A stretch of 33,755 nt of DNA from an uncultured Legionella sp. (GTDB lineage: Bacteria > Pseudomonadota > Gammaproteobacteria > Legionellales > Legionellaceae): assembly GCF_937871865.1 (NCBI RefSeq), contig NZ_CALMPD010000157.1:1-33755 (forward strand). The letters are read 5' to 3'. A program made the translations under genes and the position numbers. The first letter of the stretch is position 1; each line of letters starts with the position of its first letter. Shown piece by piece: positions 9,901-16,497 of this stretch. The notes beneath the pieces are model-generated. The model did not search any database. It was given only the letters and a program-made list of their open reading frames with translations, and was not told the DNA's origin.

Positions 9901-12816
9901 TGCAGAATTGGCGCTGACCGGTTCATTAATCGCTATCTCATCTTGAGTGCTCAGAACAGGATTAGCTCCATCTTCAATGCCAACTTTAACTGTCGCAGGT
10001 AAATTCAGATAATCTCCCTCAGAGTCTTGAATCTGCACACCAATATCAATAGTTATCTTGTCGCCTTGTAGGTGGACTAAACCCGTGTTATCTGTTTGGT
10101 TATGATCTATAGGGCCATTTAAAGTGATTTTAATGTTGGCATCTGCATTAAGATTATTTGCACTTTGTGCTGCAGTTAATTCAATCACAATAATGGGGTT
10201 ATCATTGAGTGAACCTGTTATTACATTTCCATCTTGAGTGAAGATCAGAGCTTGGCCATCTACTTTAATTTCTTGTCCAAGCTCAGTCATTAATGCATTG
10301 ATCTGCAAGGGATCAAAGGTAACTGTTTCGGGTAAGAGTCTGTCGCCACTGCTTTCTAGCATAAAAACAGGTGTAGAGGCTTCGATAGGATAAGTCATTG
10401 GATCCAAATCACCCTCTACTAGATTTACTGTTGCTGTAGTATTGTAAGGTTGATTGGCCGCGTCATTAATCTCGATTGTGATTTGCCCCAGGTTACTGAT
10501 ATCTCCGTCTTTATCGGTTGCTAAAACAGGTAAAATCAATTGTGATACGTTGTCTATTTGATCTAATGGGCCAGATAATACTGCTGTATAGCTGCCATCG
10601 GGATTAATGGTTACAGTTAATAGTACTTGTCCATTAACCAGGCTTGTTGGATCGTCAACTTTTAATATTAGGATTTTATCATCGTCCTGGATGGAATAAC
10701 TGGTTTCTTTTTGACCACTGATCAGATTGTTTAAAGAATCCTGCATGGTTTGATTATCGACAAATTTCAATGTCGCAATAGTGTCACTGCCTAAATTTAG
10801 TGGTACTTGGCCTGTTTGTGTCTGAACCGTCAGATTTTCTGTAAAGGTTATATGGTCAGCTCCTAATGCTGGAGGGCTGCCATCTTTGATGGTCACATTA
10901 AGGTTAACCGGATTATCTAATGGGCTGCCGTCACTGTCTTGAGCTTGCAGGGTTAAATCAATCTGTATGCCTGTACCGTCTTGACGCACCAGACCGTTAC
11001 TGTCTCCACCAACCTGGTGATCTAAGGGGTGATATTGAACCAGAGTTACATTTACTTGCAAATCTTTACCCACATTAACCGAGCTAATCGTCATCTGAAA
11101 AACAACATTATTTTGACTGTCAGTAGCTGTTAGCGTAATAACCCCATTAATGTTACTCTGAGTCAGGGTTAATGGAGAGCCATTGGATGATAATTCATTA
11201 TGAATTTCGTTAATAATCGCATTCAGGGTATGTTCTTCAATGATAAGACTTCCTGGCTCCAGTTGATCAACCCCTGCTTCAATAGGAAATTGAAGATTGG
11301 TTGTCACAGGGTAGTTGCCTGTAATCGCATCTAAATCACCCTCAACAGCAATAAATTCGGCGGTAGTACCGCCAGCGGGATTTGCCCCATCACCAATGGT
11401 TATTTGGATGTTTCCAATGACACTGTCATTATCTGCATCAATGGCCTTAACAGGGATTAATAAAGTGATTTCATCATTTAGAGGTTGATCAATAGATTCA
11501 AAGACCGTAAGAGTATAAGTAGGTTTATGGGTTTGCTCTACATTGGGTGTTACTTCTGAAAGCTGTAAGGTAAATATAACCTGATCAGAGCCTGCTACTC
11601 GGCCTGTGATTAAATGTCCGTTATTGCTCAGTTCAAACACTAGCGGATTGCCATTGGATGTGAGCCCAACACTTTGTAACAGAGAAAGCACATTATCATT
11701 AAACACTAAATCTTTTGCCAGGTCTGTATTAAAATCAACATCTATTACACCCTGAATAGGCACACTTAGTAATGGATTATCCTTAAGCTGTATTGCGTCA
11801 ATTGAATTGAGAAAGGGAGCATCATCTTCGAAATGGATTTTACTGCCAATGTCTAGTGAGGCTGCAGATATATCTCCAGAGCTATCAGTAAGAGTCAAGG
11901 TGACTTTTATTAAGCCTGTGAGGTCAATACTTTCATCCGCTGAATTAGGATCTGGATGATACATTCCATGGTATTGAACTACCGTAATTTTGCCGCTGGT
12001 TTCGTCAATTCCAATTGCAAAAATGACCTTATCACCACTACGGCCTACAATTCGGTTATCTTCTAATGCGAGGCTAATTCGAGAACCATCACTGGCACGT
12101 AGAGTGGATTCTGCGTCACCAAGTGATAATGAATAGGCGGATTGCACCATGTTGGCCGGTTGGTTGAACTGTGAGCCGGCACCTGAAACCAGCATCCCTT
12201 CCGCAAAGCCAATAACTGTACCATAATTAAACGGATCGGTTACTCCAACCTGGTCTGCTGCATTCAAATCTCCATTTCTGACTGTGAGCGATTCATCTAC
12301 GCCCAAAACGACATCTGTAAAGGATAAAGATGCTTCTGGTTTTAAATCGCTATACCATTGAACACCAAATTCTTCTATTTCATTGCCAAACGCAGAAGAT
12401 AGGCCTCGTGTTGCAAAACCTGCGGTGACAAGTCCTTGGCCATAATATGGATCGACAATAAACGCAGTTCCTCCGCTACCAAGAACGTCTGCGCCTGCCG
12501 CAGTTGGATCGAGATTTTCTATAAATTTGAGCATGTCGAAGTTTTTTTCAGGAGACTTGGCTATAAATTGATTTAACAACGTGGAATCTGGTTTTAATGG
12601 GGAAAAGCCATTAAGTACAAAAGGCGAATTAACAGCCAAATATATAGGCAAACCATCTATAAGGTTAATTTGAGATGAGCCACTGAGCAATACTAACGAA
12701 TCACCCGGATTAAGAGGTGCTCCTTGTTTAATAAAACGAGTTGTACCATCATTATTTATTTTAGCTAAAAGACCATCAAGTAATTGAACTACACCAGCCA
12801 ACGCTTGAACTATCAT
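997..12816 (-). CDS. Giant LapA/RtxA-type RTX adhesin secreted by a type I system
   Basis: A 3939-residue repeat protein that should be held at the outer membrane by its N-terminus and project outward to bind surfaces or host cells. Residues 1-110 look like a LapA-type retention module ending in DPTAAG, with the TAAG protease site at 105-108. Residues about 160-1960 are T1SS-143-like beta-sandwich units of about 150 residues; alternate units carry DGANPAGG-EGDL type signatures. Residues about 1965-3700 are Ig-like/tandem-95 repeats with DGSE, FSGTV and VNDAP motifs. Residues 3701-3825 hold 14 calcium-binding GGxGxDxLx nonapeptides. The last 114 residues, with DVITDFNPAEDKIDL, match the VCA0849-type secretion signal. 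The start is set by AGGA six bases before ATG. In the LapA model, LapG cleaves the module and LapD with c-di-GMP blocks it; neither gene nor the transporter is in the window. The repeats make assembly collapse possible. Confidence 0.93.
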   Translation of the reverse strand: MIVQALAGVVQLLDGLLAKINNDGTTRFIKQGAPLNPGDSLVLLSGSSQINLIDGLPIYLAVNSPFVLNGFSPLKPDSTLLNQFIAKSPEKNFDMLKFIENLDPTAAGADVLGSGGTAFIVDPYYGQGLVTAGFATRGLSSAFGNEIEEFGVQWYSDLKPEASLSFTDVVLGVDESLTVRNGDLNAADQVGVTDPFNYGTVIGFAEGMLVSGAGSQFNQPANMVQSAYSLSLGDAESTLRASDGSRISLALEDNRIVGRSGDKVIFAIGIDETSGKITVVQYHGMYHPDPNSADESIDLTGLIKVTLTLTDSSGDISAASLDIGSKIHFEDDAPFLNSIDAIQLKDNPLLSVPIQGVIDVDFNTDLAKDLVFNDNVLSLLQSVGLTSNGNPLVFELSNNGHLITGRVAGSDQVIFTLQLSEVTPNVEQTHKPTYTLTVFESIDQPLNDEITLLIPVKAIDADNDSVIGNIQITIGDGANPAGGTTAEFIAVEGDLDAITGNYPVTTNLQFPIEAGVDQLEPGSLIIEEHTLNAIINEIHNELSSNGSPLTLTQSNINGVITLTATDSQNNVVFQMTISSVNVGKDLQVNVTLVQYHPLDHQVGGDSNGLVRQDGTGIQIDLTLQAQDSDGSPLDNPVNLNVTIKDGSPPALGADHITFTENLTVQTQTGQVPLNLGSDTIATLKFVDNQTMQDSLNNLISGQKETSYSIQDDDKILILKVDDPTSLVNGQVLLTVTINPDGSYTAVLSGPLDQIDNVSQLILPVLATDKDGDISNLGQITIEINDAANQPYNTTATVNLVEGDLDPMTYPIEASTPVFMLESSGDRLLPETVTFDPLQINALMTELGQEIKVDGQALIFTQDGNVITGSLNDNPIIVIELTAAQSANNLNADANIKITLNGPIDHNQTDNTGLVHLQGDKITIDIGVQIQDSEGDYLNLPATVKVGIEDGANPVLSTQDEIAINEPVSANSATGQASFSINVGSDEINQITFNYTTGENSGIKSGGHDVLFEVVNGVLKGYYLDGTARVEVLSATLSNNNNAGVVNFELFKPVDHSQQGLDVLTLNLKIQAVDDDGDAANLLLPVKITDSIVTPDNVNISVIEGNTISTNLANAYNLNAEGGHLNSIIVEGNTYYITPDITYAIQTSKGELTVHGDGSITFIANRNLDHDFTQELNISYTVIDGDGDISPQNNLLINITDGDPSTGGGNLGASITEGDLSPNTYPTRILSQVLNIPNNGSDNFDLATMAIQDQIHLANEIGNEIKYFNQLTGLQEAVTATITNDSITIKSANGQLLLEIKLIGVIQPDGSLALQQDITLYQPLSHIIPGNGSGGSGSIIILDNSIAINFDVQVTDIDGDLLTTPVSLTTTIVDGVNPDLSNTTAPVVTDGNNTVTGVMDLNIGSDPITSINFAATQVGLSGLTSNGHPTSTSISNHSIKVYDNAIPNTPVLVAEITLDNAGNYTVKLYGPLDQGASNLLEIPLTVTTTDSDNDSDTATLTLKINDGDNPAGGNVVNLAVTEGSLSGTPGYPVSNAQTTTIMAGSDRLLPNTINIDSTVIAAIISELTTEVKSGGQAVTYTYDSTTHTLTGKIGADTVLTLSITANQNGQNVDVSVTFTQYKPLDHVATGNNTGYVTVNGETITIKTPVQMLDSDNDKLTIPISIITTVTDGVLPVINTIPPILVKESDINATANNHQGSTPTGTGEKASGQITVVQGSDKVINYSLDLNAFNNHTDGTWTANDGLPITLVLDSVSSAGNGASAVIISTYIGVIHSGFSTITKFTLVLNNTTGAYTFTLNGSIDHPVEQGKNTLDMIFTVNVKDADGDSNIAVGKLPVTIQDDIPSASDVIFEMIEGKISSTIDLISAAREGADTGKIVSVEDTTNNVTYNISGTGYNQFIIYDNGNTQPLGTLYIRADGSTYFVSNPNINHNSQILNKELVFNVRDTDGDIASAKITLKIADQSTTITITAASGVEDQGRDANEVLTNSAAGIPINIQINIGDFDNGESVGKVLIQAPANPHGDFYYNGTVLAITTEGGINYYVVPVSAFTTSDNINYTLNGVTFVPTADYSTPAAGISFPVKVTIDTDSGPKADVSSTLNINVKAIADVPLVIAAEHQTALEDSTNVNLNISAQLQDTDGSESIDYYLIKITEGNGTLVGAGLSVEGNYLKVSAANIGSVQVDPAQDFSGIIRVEAIAVSKEAANFVPGQQYAQSEPIIITIDVSPDADPNKLNIARPYIVSDEDVAINLSSVISLSKIADNLDGSENTFIRISQIPDGAELKLHGVELDVDGLAPGLHNLSVTYTDGTGTHTVNYQYYKDATDSANDYYQISTLQFAALEIQPVTQSNIDFTLKIVGVVIDTAILSTGTVTDVRETPAQFIDINLKGVPDNPDFDVTGTDWSIIPNGVETTIIEDGQAVFNFNVLSGEKQYAPLDNSETLTMVISGIPVGAELRDSDGNTLTLTYVGTDSAGQPKYEVNLNSLNDLILIPPKNSTADITLTAKVIVTEDDGRSASFTKQIVVHITPEIDAGDYSKNSTGFEDGLVTVNWMPPAFSDSQEYINGLTLENIPSNGTLLLNGVVIASGVTSYTFTPSQLQSILSGNSIIQYQGSVDSDLDVNLNAIVTVSQDDVNGGTISDTITGTLHLDIKAVVESDANLQILDTNQQPFSTNPQGTIVIQSANGTTIDLSNGPNSQGHISFQDLDTSSVETIQTMVISGLGSDFMVVGGVYDGIGNWIIPASGLDELKIISKHGADGFITVTIDVQVQDLSDDGDPSVLETRQLNVELGFTDNGGSGPGEITEAGVITINPDIIIGQEDIDVTFGDQLEQMLTLTGGTPDDVYALVIQGPLPDGFSLTGSGVIYDFTTDRYIISGHSDGMGGLTLGDVYLETPEDYSGTLPFNVNWVATNMESGDVNRGANPVTIPVDITPIVDIPPTITLDVIDTTGLDGDKQPGGTVTYPNAAYEDGLITLNLNIASGDDDGSEQIDFVKLKVNPAQGELVDANGVALPVDGNGYVSVALTDLNNIKFKPAEDFSGTVTISVLTGITDSAIDHLDNAVTDSSTYTKDLSFDVIPVNDLVSFGGPNQFVGNEDVNGGIGFAGMTVSTNDIDGSEKIVSLVIHGVPDGFLVGNAQNMGNGDWKITVNTATFDLSNIKLIPPENFSGTVDLTVTAYTKETLATLPQDAGTHAFSVEVAPVSDMVDLIGSGPSSTLTGIENGEITIALNVQTRDNTNSYNDSSPSVTENAPEHLLITVHGVPVGSTIELPPGVNGQYLSAQSNPALGIWVFEVNQTNLSDIVFLPNDNNGNISLSIDVQSVDNGATPGPIKTIPVDIDVTPVNDAPVDEGETNTVIEDTILTTGGLLDNASDVDGDTLTISSYTIAGIAGTYAAGVSTLIAGVGTITINADGSYVFDPVLNFNGPVPDIIYTVSDGNGGTVESTLTLNVTPVNDAPINVLPPTIDAGEDQVIAIMGLKVVDDATEVNGTITVNLQVLHGTLSIISSDTTGISVSGNGANPLIITGSIDAVNALLAEGINYQSNTDYHGPDSLTMTTNDQGNHGDGELITSDTINFTVAPTSDLPDLTISHTAMIAALGALIPLQISANVVNPANNELKIRLDGLVNSPVDDYGNPVGISLGNNAWLISADQLDSLYISTLTEGLHEIAITAISDVNDGQPIASPTQIFSLTVIDSAIHNLDGTAGNDLILGSDLNDVLVGLFGDDDMLGYGGDDTLIGGDGNDLLVGDAGNDTLIGGNGSDNLRGGDGNDLLRGDAGNDLLVGNGGDDVLEGGDGKDVLAGLTGNDVLIGGRGDDTLTGGAGMDLFKWEADDHGTEGMPHFDVITDFNPAEDKIDLSELLQGEHIGNYTNFLHLDYDSDSNTTILSISTQGHFNDAAPSENATKTDQVIMFQGIDLVGAAPNQADIINNLVAMNQIVLDS
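1342..1716 (-). repeat. 14 tandem RTX nonapeptide repeats within the giant adhesin
   Basis: The segment encodes 14 consecutive nine-residue units of the form GGxGxDxLx, such as GGDGNDLLV and GGRGDDTLT, with first units more degenerate. They form a calcium-binding beta-roll that folds only outside the cell, typical of type I secreted proteins. The secretion signal follows directly. Confidence 0.95.
6935..12340 (-). repeat. T1SS-143-like domain array within the giant adhesin
   Basis: Roughly ten to twelve domains of about 150 residues. Two kinds alternate: one with a DG-NPAGG start and an EGDL...YP motif, one with a shorter DG-xPxL start. Boundaries were read by eye and are approximate. The coding sequence has diverged between units, so this is an old array and not a recent perfect tandem expansion. 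Confidence 0.75.
12493..12504 (-). other. LapG-type cleavage site TAAG in the adhesin
   Basis: These bases encode Thr-Ala-Ala-Gly at residues 105-108. In LapA-family adhesins the periplasmic protease LapG cuts between the two alanines of such a motif just after the retention module. The motif and its distance from the N-terminus match that model; cleavage itself is inferred. Confidence 0.7.
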
Positions 12817-13110
12817 AATAAATCCTGGGTAAACTGATTAATTTAAAATCCAGACGAATCAAACTGTTGAAAAACTGCCCTGTTTCTATTGAGTATAGAA
12901 GAAATACCCTCAGATAAAGCATAAAACAGTAGATTGAGTGTTTTGTTTAAGCAAAAAATTGTAACAATACTGTTAATTTAATGTTAATTACTCGCAAATA
13001 TGCGGCATTCATTAAGGTTTAGACGTTTTGTAAGGGAGAGTAAACGGAGTGCGATTAACGGATCGCAGACTCCGTTCTCAAGTGTTGTCATTTAATATGG
13101 CAGGGAATAA
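12817..13110. promoter_or_regulatory. Leader and putative promoter region of the giant adhesin
   Basis: This 294-base gap separates the adhesin start from the stop of the upstream minus-strand gene. It contains the adhesin ribosome site (AGGA, 12823-12826) and an AT-rich stretch. On the minus strand a TATACT that could be a -10 box lies at 12892-12897, about 75 bases before the start codon, but no good -35 partner was found. The far end carries the hairpin at 13043-13076. No small gene is supported here. Confidence 0.35.
13043..13076 (-). terminator. Hairpin downstream of the Asp-box protein gene
   Basis: AACGGAGT (13043-13050) pairs with ACTCCGTT (13069-13076), and an inner GCGAT/ATCGC pair (13051-13055, 13062-13066) continues the stem with a two-base bulge. 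It lies 35 bases past the stop of the minus-strand gene at 13111 and could end that transcript. There is no clear T-tract. Confidence 0.5.
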
Positions 13111-15177
13111 TTATCTACCTCTTACTCCCAATAATTCCTTTTTTTTCGGCTCATATCGCTTGTGTTTCTCCTGAACCCTGTTTGACAAGATAAACTTAAG
13201 TGAATCAGGTAATAACGAGGGGCTACCCGCAGATGCTGCTCGAAATCTTCCTTCATCAGCATACGGATTGGTATCCATGGGGCTAAAAAGTACTGACGTA
13301 ATTACTTCAGGATAGCTCCAGATACTTCCCGAATCAGTGCTAAGCGCTAATAATGGACGCTGTCTCCCGTCATCGTCCACATAAGTGCCTGCTGCAATGC
13401 AAGTGGTTTCATTGCAGCTCGCACTATTAAATTCCCCAGAGTAAAAAGGGTAAGTATTTAAAGGGGTAAATACTGGAGTTGTAATTGGGACTGAGTAGCT
13501 CCAGGTACTGCCGGAATCCTTGCTTAAGGCCAACAATGGCTGTATATCATTACTAGTGTTTCTAAAGCTTCCTGTTGCAATACAAATACTGTTATTGCAA
13601 CTCACGTCAGTAAAACCTCCTGACGTAAAAGAACTGATGGTCAATTCTGGTGTTGTAATTGACTCCGGAAAACTCCAGGTATCGCCTGCGTTATTAGTCA
13701 AAGCTAATAAAGGTCTCTTTACGTCACTGGTATCTATATAGAAGCCTACTGCAACACAAAGATCGCCCTTGCAACTAACACTCGCAAAAGAACCACTGGC
13801 AAACGGATAAGGACTTGCGGGGCTAAAAACCGGGGCTGTAATTTCAGCATAATTCCAGGTATCTCCAGAATTTTTAGTCAATGCTAATAACGGTCGAAAT
13901 ATGTCATTAGTATCAACATAATCCCCTACGGCAATACAGGTGTTTCCATTGCACGTTACTCTCGTAAAATATCCATAGTTTTTATAATCACTATATGTTG
14001 GTGAAGTAATTGACGCGGGGAAACTCCAGGTGCTTCCTGAGTCTTTGCTTACAGCTAGTAACGGTCTGGCGTTACTGCTTTGATCATTATAGTATCCACC
14101 TGTAATACAAAGAGTTCCATTACAACTCGAACTTACCAAACCACCATCGGCAAAAGGATAGGTATCTGCGGGGGTAAATATCGGCGACGTTAGTGATTCA
14201 GGATACTTCCAGGTAGCTCCTGAGTCCTGAGTTAACGCGAGCAAAGGGCGCTTAATATTATTCATATCTTCATATTCGCCTGCTGCAATACAGGTGTTGC
14301 TACTACAACTGGCACTGCTTAAGAAGCCGAGAAAAAAAAGATTGTCGGTAAATTCTGGTGACGTAATTGATTTCGGATAGCTCCAGGTAATACCAGAATT
14401 GTTACTCAATGCTAATAATGGATGGAGTTCATCGGCTATTACCGTCTTATACCCTGGACCGCATTCTCCTGTACAATAGGAGCCTGCAGCGATGCAAATG
14501 TTGCCGTTGCAACTCGTACTATTAAACTCACCGAAGTCAGTAAACGGGTAGGCAGTAAATTCCGGTGCATTTATATATTGTGGGTAGGTCCAATTATTGC
14601 CTGAATCCTGGCTTGCAACTAATAGTGGTCGTTGTATTCCTTCTCCATCATTGTAGTAACCTGCCGCAACTAGAGGAGCTATTACAGGATCTACTACGTT
14701 TGATAACGTTATATGTATTTTTTCATCCTCACAAGGGCCGTAAGAAATCGCACTACTGTTGGAAAACAGAGGTCTGTAAGTGGCCGTTGTGCTTTTAGAA
14801 GCATCAAATAGTGTTCCATCAATCTGAAAAGCAAAATAACAGTGTCCATTTGGAGGAAGCGAAAATGAATTGGGATCTCTATTGGGCTGGTTGTAGTTTG
14901 TGCAATCTGGCTGATTAATTGATTGTGTTCTGGTTATATAAGAGAGGGTAGGAAGAGCCCATAACCAGGTTCTTTCCGGCGGCCTGCCTATATTGTCCTT
15001 TATTTCATATTCAACTACCGCAACCTGTCCTTTGGCAATGGTTATATTATTGGTGCCTTTACCGGATGATAGGTTGATGTCTATCGGAGAAATTCCTGCT
15101 GCATTCAATGGGTTGTTAAACAGAAATACTGCAGTTGCACATAAAAAATAAGGTGTTTTACTCATGTAGTTTTTCAT
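13111..15177 (-). CDS. Secreted protein with eight Asp-box (BNR-like) repeats
   Basis: A 688-residue exported protein starting MKNYMSKTPYFLC, with a signal peptide that probably ends near NPLNA. After an N-terminal domain of about 170 residues come eight repeats of about 60 residues. Each contains RPLLALSxDSGxTW, the Asp-box turn found in sialidase-like and other beta-propellers. Seven repeats also carry a close cysteine pair of the form SCNGNxCIAAG, suggesting one disulfide per blade. No sialidase arginine triad was identified, so a binding or structural role is as likely as glycosidase activity. The start at 15177 is chosen over one at 15222 because AAGGA lies seven bases before it and the longer form would overlap the upstream gene. 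That gene ends ten bases earlier, so the two are probably co-transcribed. The C-terminal tail is strongly basic. Confidence 0.75.
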   Translation of the reverse strand: MKNYMSKTPYFLCATAVFLFNNPLNAAGISPIDINLSSGKGTNNITIAKGQVAVVEYEIKDNIGRPPERTWLWALPTLSYITRTQSINQPDCTNYNQPNRDPNSFSLPPNGHCYFAFQIDGTLFDASKSTTATYRPLFSNSSAISYGPCEDEKIHITLSNVVDPVIAPLVAAGYYNDGEGIQRPLLVASQDSGNNWTYPQYINAPEFTAYPFTDFGEFNSTSCNGNICIAAGSYCTGECGPGYKTVIADELHPLLALSNNSGITWSYPKSITSPEFTDNLFFLGFLSSASCSSNTCIAAGEYEDMNNIKRPLLALTQDSGATWKYPESLTSPIFTPADTYPFADGGLVSSSCNGTLCITGGYYNDQSSNARPLLAVSKDSGSTWSFPASITSPTYSDYKNYGYFTRVTCNGNTCIAVGDYVDTNDIFRPLLALTKNSGDTWNYAEITAPVFSPASPYPFASGSFASVSCKGDLCVAVGFYIDTSDVKRPLLALTNNAGDTWSFPESITTPELTISSFTSGGFTDVSCNNSICIATGSFRNTSNDIQPLLALSKDSGSTWSYSVPITTPVFTPLNTYPFYSGEFNSASCNETTCIAAGTYVDDDGRQRPLLALSTDSGSIWSYPEVITSVLFSPMDTNPYADEGRFRAASAGSPSLLPDSLKFILSNRVQEKHKRYEPKKKELLGVRGR

Positions 15178-15187
15178 TCTTGTATCC

Positions 15188-15946
15188 TTACGCAAGCCAG
15201 GTAATATTAAACAATAACCCATTAGTATGCAGGTGGTTTAAGGCCAAGCCATTGCTCCCACTGGGTTGGGCAGGAGCACCTGCCAGACGACTTTTGCCCC
15301 AATCTGCGAACTCATAACCAAGGCCGATTTGCCAATGCTCAGACACTATTCGCTGAACTCCTGCACCGAGAGTATAAGTGAGTGCTGTAGTGCTATGAGT
15401 AGGGAAAAGAACAGTTGGTAGTGGCTCTGTTTCACAAATGAGTGGAGTTTCCTTGTAGCTGGCTGCTTTATTGCGCCCTATACCAATACTGGCACTAATC
15501 CAGGGTTTGAGTAAGTTACTGGCATTTACGAGCAGTTTTCCTTTGAGGGCAATGCGGTGATGCTGGAGAGTATAGCTGTGGGTGTAATCATAAAATCTGG
15601 GATCTTCAAACTCCCAAATATCTCCTGATAATTTTAGTTTTGAGGCCACCGCAACTTCGACGCCTAGCTGACCTTCAACCCTGGGGTTCAGTAGACGTTG
15701 TCTTCCTATGAACAGTTCGCCTTCTGTTAATGCATGGGTCTTCTTGTTTGCAGTGTATGTCCTACTTAATTCATCACTAAAATATAAAGACTGTAAAGCA
15801 CCACCTGTTGCCCAAATGGGGCCAGCACTTAATGTCAGCACATTACTCCATGTCTTCATCGTGGTGGTTGGTCCCATCGTGCCTGCCTGAGTTATAGAGG
15901 CAAGAGTCATAGAGAGGAACCCAATAATAGGTCTTTTTTTAATCAT
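15188..15946 (-). CDS. Outer-membrane beta-barrel protein
   Basis: A 252-residue predicted outer-membrane barrel. A signal peptide of about 21 residues ends at TQA, and the mature protein begins GTMGP, a start often seen in Legionella barrel proteins. The rest alternates hydrophobic and polar residues in amphipathic strands with aromatic girdle residues, for example LGYEFADWGK and the final FNITWLA. The two cysteines are single and apart, one in the signal peptide region absent and one near residue 167, so no disulfide pattern is evident. An AAGGA ribosome site lies six bases before the ATG. It is the first gene of a likely pair with the Asp-box protein, which suggests the barrel may help display or release its partner; that link rests only on position. 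The exact barrel family was not identified. Confidence 0.75.
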   Translation of the reverse strand: MIKKRPIIGFLSMTLASITQAGTMGPTTTMKTWSNVLTLSAGPIWATGGALQSLYFSDELSRTYTANKKTHALTEGELFIGRQRLLNPRVEGQLGVEVAVASKLKLSGDIWEFEDPRFYDYTHSYTLQHHRIALKGKLLVNASNLLKPWISASIGIGRNKAASYKETPLICETEPLPTVLFPTHSTTALTYTLGAGVQRIVSEHWQIGLGYEFADWGKSRLAGAPAQPSGSNGLALNHLHTNGLLFNITWLA

Positions 15947-16497
15947 TCCGCATCCTTTTCGTATGTATTTTATGTGTAAAATAGTCAGACTTAAAATCTG
16001 TCAAGAACATCTTTAAGAAGAAAGATAATCCGCCGCAATTTATTAAAAATGATATTTTACAATGGGTTTGTTTGGCTTTACCTAGGGTGGATTGTTCAAT
16101 AATCTGGGGGACAAGTAAATATTTTTTTGCATTATTGTAAATTAGTATATGAAAATCGTCTGTTTTAAGCACACATTTACATAAAAAATACAGGCATTGA
16201 TATTAAGAGAGACAGGAGGGCTATAACTATTGTTTTGTTCCGTATTAACATACATGAGATGGTTCCAAATCGAGATGAGTGGAAATTAAGCAATCCGCCG
16301 GACTTCTTTGAGATGTTGATATATGCTCCGAACCAGAGCAAACGCATCTAAACAAAGATGATTGATTCAAATTGTCTGCGTTTATCCTGGATCAGAACAA
16401 CATAACTTGCTGTAAAATAATGAGAATGTTATTCTTTTCAGGTGAAAAATAATACGATTTTTCTTTTAAACCTCTGAATTCATTAAAAAGGATTTTT
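15947..16497. other. Divergent intergenic region with a possible decayed coding remnant
   Basis: This 551-base gap lies between the divergent barrel and hook-like genes and should hold both promoters. On the minus strand, bases about 16230-16385 translate into a protein-like string containing NHLCLDAFALVRSIY and HLKEVRRIA, interrupted by TGA and TAA. That looks like a relic of a gene, perhaps a transposase, but I cannot name it. A 77-codon minus frame at 15939-16172 overlaps the barrel gene start and has no protein character. Confidence 0.3.
16416..16434. promoter_or_regulatory. Possible Fur-box-like operator
   Basis: The 19 bases AATAATGAGAATGTTATTC agree with the consensus Fur box at about 13 of 19 positions and contain AATAA/TTATT half-sites. 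They lie 64 bases before the hook-like gene start, a sensible place for an iron-responsive operator. AT-rich DNA yields such matches by chance. Confidence 0.3.

Noticed and set aside
15178..15222. N-terminal extension of the Asp-box protein
   Set aside because: It would bury the signal peptide behind 15 residues and overlap the barrel gene; AAGGA precedes the ATG at 15177.
15939..16172. 77-codon minus-strand frame overlapping the barrel gene start
   Set aside because: No ribosome site or protein character, and it overlaps the well-supported start of the barrel protein.
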